DNA from: Thermopetrobacter sp. TC1
Lineage (GTDB): Bacteria; Pseudomonadota; Alphaproteobacteria; Rhizobiales; Aestuariivirgaceae
Length of the DNA stretch: 64,000 nucleotides
Direction: 5' to 3'
Assembly (NCBI RefSeq): GCF_000746275.1
Contig: NZ_KN050828.1
Location: 948,001 to 1,012,000 of the forward strand
A model generated the notes under the pieces. That model was not told the DNA's origin. It searched no databases and saw only the letters and a list, made by a program, of their open reading frames with translations. Positions 60,676 to 64,000 of the stretch are shown one piece after another; the stretch's first letter is position 1, and each line of letters starts with the position of its first letter. Both the position numbers and the translations under genes were made by a program.

Positions 60676-61284
60676 ATGCGCGCCCTGCTCGTGATTGACG
60701 TTCAGAAGGATTTCTGCCCCGGCGGCGCTCTGCCCGTGCCGGAGGGCGATGCGGTGGTGCCGGTGATCAACCGCATCATGCCGCGGTATGACATTGTTGT
60801 GTTCACGCAGGACTGGCATCCGGCCGATCATTTATCCTTCGCCAGCCAGCATGAGGGCAAGGCGCCGTTCGAGACGGTGACGCTTGCTTATGGCGAACAG
60901 GTTCTGTGGCCGGATCATTGTGTGCAGGGCAGCGAGGGAGCTGAATTCCATCCCGATCTTGATGTGCGTCCGGCCCAGGCGATCATTCGCAAGGGCTTTC
61001 GCCGCGAAGTGGATTCCTATTCCGCCTTTTTCGAGAATGATCACGCCACGCCAACCGGTCTTGAGGGCTATTTGCGCAGCCGGGGCGTGGATGAGGTGCA
61101 TCTGGCCGGGCTGGCCACGGATTTCTGCGTGGGCTTTTCGGCGCTGGATGCGGTGCGGTGCGGCTTTGTGGCCACGGTGATCGAGGATGCCTGCCGGGCC
61201 ATCGATCTTGAGGGCTCGCTTCAGGCCATGCGCGAGAAATGGCAAAAAGCGGGTGTGCGCACGATCACGAGCGCGGAAATCTGA
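60676..61284 (+). CDS. pncA: Nicotinamidase (PncA)
   Basis: PncA hydrolyses nicotinamide to nicotinate in NAD salvage. The catalytic triad is Asp8 (VIDVQKDF), Lys106 (IIRKGFRREVDSYSAF) and Cys151 (ATDFCVGFSALDAV); metal ligands are in QDWHPADH (Asp46, His48) and His81. Length 202 is typical. The dipeptidase gene begins 25 bases after its stop and may be cotranscribed. Confidence 0.96.
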   Translation: MRALLVIDVQKDFCPGGALPVPEGDAVVPVINRIMPRYDIVVFTQDWHPADHLSFASQHEGKAPFETVTLAYGEQVLWPDHCVQGSEGAEFHPDLDVRPAQAIIRKGFRREVDSYSAFFENDHATPTGLEGYLRSRGVDEVHLAGLATDFCVGFSALDAVRCGFVATVIEDACRAIDLEGSLQAMREKWQKAGVRTITSAEI

Positions 61285-61309
61285 GCCTACGGGGAGGGCT
61301 GGCGCCATC

Positions 61310-61921
61310 ATGTCCGAAGCTTCATCCATGCCGCCGCTGCCGGAGCATGTGATTGCACCGCTGGTGCAGATCGATGCGGCCGAATATGGCGTTGCGCTTG
61401 ATGTGCGCTATGCGACGGCGAACAATCTCACAGGCCGGGCCTTTTACAGGCATGCGCGGGTGTATTTGCGTCCGGAAGCGGCGGATGCCTTGAAAAACGC
61501 AGCGGCGCTTGCCCATGCCCTGGGGCTGAAGCTTCTGCTTTTTGACGGCTATCGGCCCGTGGCCGGGCAAATGGCGCTCTGGCAGGCCTGCCCGGATGAG
61601 GCTTATGTCTTTCCGCCGTGGAAAGGCTCCACGCACACGCGCGGGATCGCCGTGGATCTCTCCCTCATCGATGCCGAAAGCGGGCAGCCTCTGGACATGG
61701 GCACGGATTTCGACGACATGAGCCCGCGCTCGCATCCCTCCTGCCGTGCGGTCTCACAAACCGCGCTTGCCAACCGCATGCTGCTGGCCGGGATCATGAC
61801 CACGGCGGGATTTGAGGGCATTCCCACCGAATGGTGGCATTTTCAGCTGCCTAATCCCGACTCCTGGCCCTTGATCGACGAGCGCAGCCTGCCCGAACCG
61901 CTGGTGATCAGCGACGGGTGA
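61310..61921 (+). CDS. D-alanyl-D-alanine dipeptidase (VanX/DdpX family)
   Basis: A zinc dipeptidase that splits D-Ala-D-Ala, in the cytosol or periplasm. Zinc ligands are in STHTRGIAVDLSL (His, Asp) and the catalytic EWWHFQLPNP motif near residue 180. The 203-residue length matches the VanX/DdpX core. There is no vanH/vanA operon, so it is probably a cell-wall-turnover enzyme, not a resistance gene. The ATG at 61310 has GGGGAGG about 13 bases upstream. Confidence 0.9.
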   Translation: MSEASSMPPLPEHVIAPLVQIDAAEYGVALDVRYATANNLTGRAFYRHARVYLRPEAADALKNAAALAHALGLKLLLFDGYRPVAGQMALWQACPDEAYVFPPWKGSTHTRGIAVDLSLIDAESGQPLDMGTDFDDMSPRSHPSCRAVSQTALANRMLLAGIMTTAGFEGIPTEWWHFQLPNPDSWPLIDERSLPEPLVISDG

Positions 61922-61951
61922 GAGCGCGTCGTTCTTGAACACGTTGGCTGA

Positions 61952-61972
61952 TGAGGCCCGCGGGCCGGTTTT
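61952..61972. terminator. GC hairpin plus T-run between ddpX-like and DUF971 genes
   Basis: GGCCCGCGGGCC (61954-61965) is self-complementary and is followed by GGTTTTT. It should end the plus-strand transcript beside the convergent gene. Confidence 0.65.
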
Positions 61973-62350
61973 TCAGGGTTCGCGGCTTAGGCCTTCCTTT
62001 TCCAGGCGCTGCAGGTAGTCCTGCCAGAGGACGTCCATGTTGCGGCCGGTTTCCAGGAAATAGTCCCAGGTGAACAGGCCGGTGTCATGGCCGTCGTCGA
62101 AAACGAGCTTGACCGCATACTGGCCGGTGGGCTCGATCTTGGTGATGCGCACGTTCTTCTTGCCGGGTACGGTCTTGCGCTGCGAGGGATGATGCCCTTG
62201 CACCTCGGCCGAAGGTGAGGTCACGCGCAGAAACTCGGCGGTGTATTCGAACTGCTCGCCGTTTTCGAACTTCACGATCAGCTTGCGGCCTTCATCGGTG
62301 AGGCGGATTTCCTCCGGCCAGACATCGAGATCATCAGTGTTGGCGTTCAT
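61973..62350 (-). CDS. DUF971 (GBBH-like N-terminal) protein
   Basis: This 125-residue protein matches the gamma-butyrobetaine-hydroxylase-like N-terminal family by DVWPEEIRLTDEGRKLIVKF, EVQGHHPSQ and DDGHDTGLFTWDYFLETGR. Family members are often near iron-sulfur or carrier genes, but function is not known. The start at 62350 (MNANTDD) is the only plausible one. Confidence 0.88.
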   Translation of the reverse strand: MNANTDDLDVWPEEIRLTDEGRKLIVKFENGEQFEYTAEFLRVTSPSAEVQGHHPSQRKTVPGKKNVRITKIEPTGQYAVKLVFDDGHDTGLFTWDYFLETGRNMDVLWQDYLQRLEKEGLSREP

Positions 62351-62399
62351 GGCGCTTCATCCATCCCTGTTTGTCGCCTTGATCCTTTTGTGTATACGC

Positions 62400-62636
62400 T
62401 CAGTCCGCATCAAGCGGGCGCGCTTCCTCGATGAGCATGATAGGAATGCCGTCGCGAATGGGATAGGCCAGTTTCGCTGCCCGGGATATGAGCTCCTGGC
62501 GTTCGGCGTCGTATTCCAGAACGGTGTGTGTCTTGGGACAGACGAGAATTTCCAGCAGGCGCCGGTCCACGCTGTAGCCGGCTTCCGGCTGTTCGCTGCC
62601 GGTTTCCTGCGACGGTGATGTTTGCCGTTCGCTCAT
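62400..62636 (-). CDS. Trm112-family small protein
   Basis: The 78-residue protein matches the Trm112/YcaR family. [21 protein letters not shown] gives the conserved LLEILVCP core, and the C-terminal half has [17 protein letters not shown]. Only one cysteine of the usual zinc pair is evident, so it is of the bacterial type. These proteins are often encoded near other small housekeeping genes and their role is unclear. Confidence 0.9.
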   Translation of the reverse strand: MSERQTSPSQETGSEQPEAGYSVDRRLLEILVCPKTHTVLEYDAERQELISRAAKLAYPIRDGIPIMLIEEARPLDAD

Positions 62637-62657
62637 GGTTCGCTTGCCGCTTTCTTG

Positions 62658-63635
62658 TCAGGCGAAAAGGATCGAGGACAGCCGCTTGCGCCCCTCTTGC
62701 GTGAGCGGATCGGAATCGCCCCAGGCCTCGAAGAACTTCAAAAGCTCCTTGCGGGCGGCATCATCGTTCCAGGACCTGTCCTTCTGGATGATATAGAGCA
62801 GATGCTCCATGGCCTCCTCGCGCCGGTTGGCGGCGTTGAGCTTTTGCGCCAGGGCAAAGCGGCTTTCGAAGTCGTCGGGATTCTCCTCGATCTTCTTTTT
62901 CAGCTCGGCGATCTCGCCCTCGTCCACCGGGGTTTCCGCAAGCTCCAGCGCGGCGCGCGCCGCCTTGATGGCGTCGTCGTTCTTCTTGTCCTCGGGCAGG
63001 GAATCGAGAACGGCCCTGGCGCCGTTGAGATCGCCCAGGACGATCTGGGCACGGACAAGCCCGGCGACGGCCTTCATGTTCTCGGGATCGGCCTGCACGG
63101 CCTGGGCATAGAGCGAAAGCGCATCCTGCGCGTTGTTCTGCTTCAAGGCCTCATCGGCCAGCTTCATGATCTCTTCCGCCGCCTTGCCGGGGCCGCCCAT
63201 GCCGGCCACCTTGTTGACGAAGGCGCGCACCTGGCTTTCCGGCAGGGCGCCGGCGAAGCCATCCACGGGCTGGCCATTGACGAAGGCATAGACCATGGGC
63301 ACGGACTGGATGCGCAGCTGCTGGGCCAGGGCCTGGTTCTTGTCCACGTCGATCTTGACCAGGCGCACCTTGCCGCCGGCCTCGCGCACCACCTTCTCCA
63401 GAACCGGCTTGAGCTGCTTGCAGGGGCCGCACCAGGTGGCCCAGAAATCGACAATGACCGGCACCTGCCGTGAGGCCTCGATCACGTCCTCGATGAAGTG
63501 TTCGGTGTCGGAATCCTTGATGATGTCGCCGGTGGGGCGTGCGCCGTTGCCGCCTGCGCCATTGCCCCCCGGCGCACCGGCAGCCCCGCCGCTAGCAGAA
63601 AAGCTTGTGCCCATGGAAAAGGTCTTGTCCGTCAT
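62658..63635 (-). CDS. Thioredoxin-TPR co-chaperone (YbbN/CnoX-like)
   Basis: The 325-residue protein has a glycine-rich N-terminus (about 12-36), a thioredoxin domain with VDFWATWCGPCKQLKPVL (CGPC intact), and a C-terminal TPR region (ASLYAQAVQADPENMKAVAGL). YbbN/CnoX proteins protect against overoxidation with GroEL or DnaK; E. coli's lacks the second cysteine, but this one keeps both. I chose ATG 63635; the longer frame to 63833 has no homology and weak codon bias. Confidence 0.9.
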   Translation of the reverse strand: MTDKTFSMGTSFSASGGAAGAPGGNGAGGNGARPTGDIIKDSDTEHFIEDVIEASRQVPVIVDFWATWCGPCKQLKPVLEKVVREAGGKVRLVKIDVDKNQALAQQLRIQSVPMVYAFVNGQPVDGFAGALPESQVRAFVNKVAGMGGPGKAAEEIMKLADEALKQNNAQDALSLYAQAVQADPENMKAVAGLVRAQIVLGDLNGARAVLDSLPEDKKNDDAIKAARAALELAETPVDEGEIAELKKKIEENPDDFESRFALAQKLNAANRREEAMEHLLYIIQKDRSWNDDAARKELLKFFEAWGDSDPLTQEGRKRLSSILFA

Positions 63636-63875
63636 GGCTCTTTCCGATGTTCCTGATTTCGTGTGATTCCTGCTGTGACGTTCCTTCTGCCGGTCCGTGA
63701 CGCGCAAAGGGTAAAAGCGGCCCAGTTTGTGGCCTGGCCATGCACGCAATCCGGACCGGCATGGACCGGTTTCTCCCCATAGATGGACCATCGGAGGGGC
63801 ACTTGCAATGCCCCGCGGCCGGATCAGGGGCAAGTTACAAAGTCACAAAGGGCGTGGGAAAGCACCATGCGGACG

Positions 63876-64000
63876 TCAGCCCTGTTCGCGGCGGCGCCTG
63901 GCCAGCGCACGCAGGCGCAGGGCGTTGAGCCTGATGAAGCCCTCCGCATCCTTCTGGTCATAGGCGCCTTCATCATCCTCGAAGGTGACCAGAGACTCGT
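63876..64000 (-). CDS. argG: Argininosuccinate synthase, C-terminal end (truncated by window edge)
   Basis: Only the last 40 or so residues are in the window. On the minus strand they read [20 protein letters not shown] then [17 protein letters not shown] before a TGA at 63876-63878. The [17 protein letters not shown] end is characteristic of alphaproteobacterial ArgG, which makes argininosuccinate from citrulline and aspartate in arginine synthesis. The active-site loop lies beyond the window. Confidence 0.88.
   Translation of the reverse strand, partial: ESLVTFEDDEGAYDQKDAEGFIRLNALRLRALARRRREQG

Noticed and set aside
61310-61921. Vancomycin-resistance island
   Set aside because: Only a VanX-like dipeptidase is present; no vanH, vanA or vanRS genes, so a cell-wall turnover role is likelier.

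Overview
The window reads as a GC-rich alphaproteobacterial chromosome segment. The clues are gene order and gene content: ftsH-folP-glmM, a single mdh-sucC-sucD-sucA-sucB-lpd cluster, rimP-nusA-ylxR-infB-rbfA-truB-rpsO-pnp, a Mic60 (mitofilin) gene followed by a HemY-domain gene, a comF-grx-nitrilase-DUF1178 cluster, and an alphaproteobacterial-type RpoH promoter with a ROSE-like leader before an hsp20 gene. I cannot name the genus. I saw no rRNA, tRNA, CRISPR array, prophage or insertion sequence; it is mostly core genome with some small accessory islands.

Layout. 1-6264 (+): a possible tilS tail, ftsH, folP, glmM and an IMPase-family phosphatase. 6234-11545: a convergent alpha/beta hydrolase, then hsp20 on the plus strand, then a minus-strand run marR-comF-grxC-nitrilase-DUF1178. 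12165-21262 (+): malate dehydrogenase, succinyl-CoA ligase and the three 2-oxoglutarate dehydrogenase subunits, which form a contiguous block of the TCA cycle. 21315-25674: an SDR, a macrodomain protein, an N-formylglutamate amidohydrolase-like protein and an orphan sigma-54-dependent response regulator. 25705-36217 (+): a transcription/translation operon with its own strong promoter and a leader terminator. 36483-46602: a secreted orphan, an ABC1 kinase, dut-hslO, aconitase, ispG, an HNH nuclease and GluQ-RS.

46650-56691: a DUF1223 secreted protein, a secreted orphan, an L,D-transpeptidase, Mic60, a HemY-domain protein, a malonyl-CoA synthetase-like ligase and the CbpM/CbpA chaperone pair; these mostly concern envelope and proteostasis. 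56928-64000: a divergent UbiA/MenA-type prenyltransferase next to an unusual short flavoprotein, a tungstate-type transporter (permease and binding protein, no ATPase gene beside them), nicotinamidase, a VanX-type dipeptidase, DUF971, a Trm112-like protein, a thioredoxin-TPR co-chaperone and the 3' end of argG.

The observations I rate highest are RNA- or DNA-level: an RpoH promoter plus a four-hairpin ROSE-like thermometer before hsp20; a promoter and intrinsic terminator in the rimP-nusA leader that could let NusA control its own operon; two copies of an intergenic repeat some 45 kb apart; a second, palindromic intergenic repeat; and several perfect palindromes in the marR-mdh intergenic region. 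At the protein level the prenyltransferase/flavoprotein pair is the best candidate for an undescribed pathway. All assignments come from reading motifs and context by eye; no database search was run.
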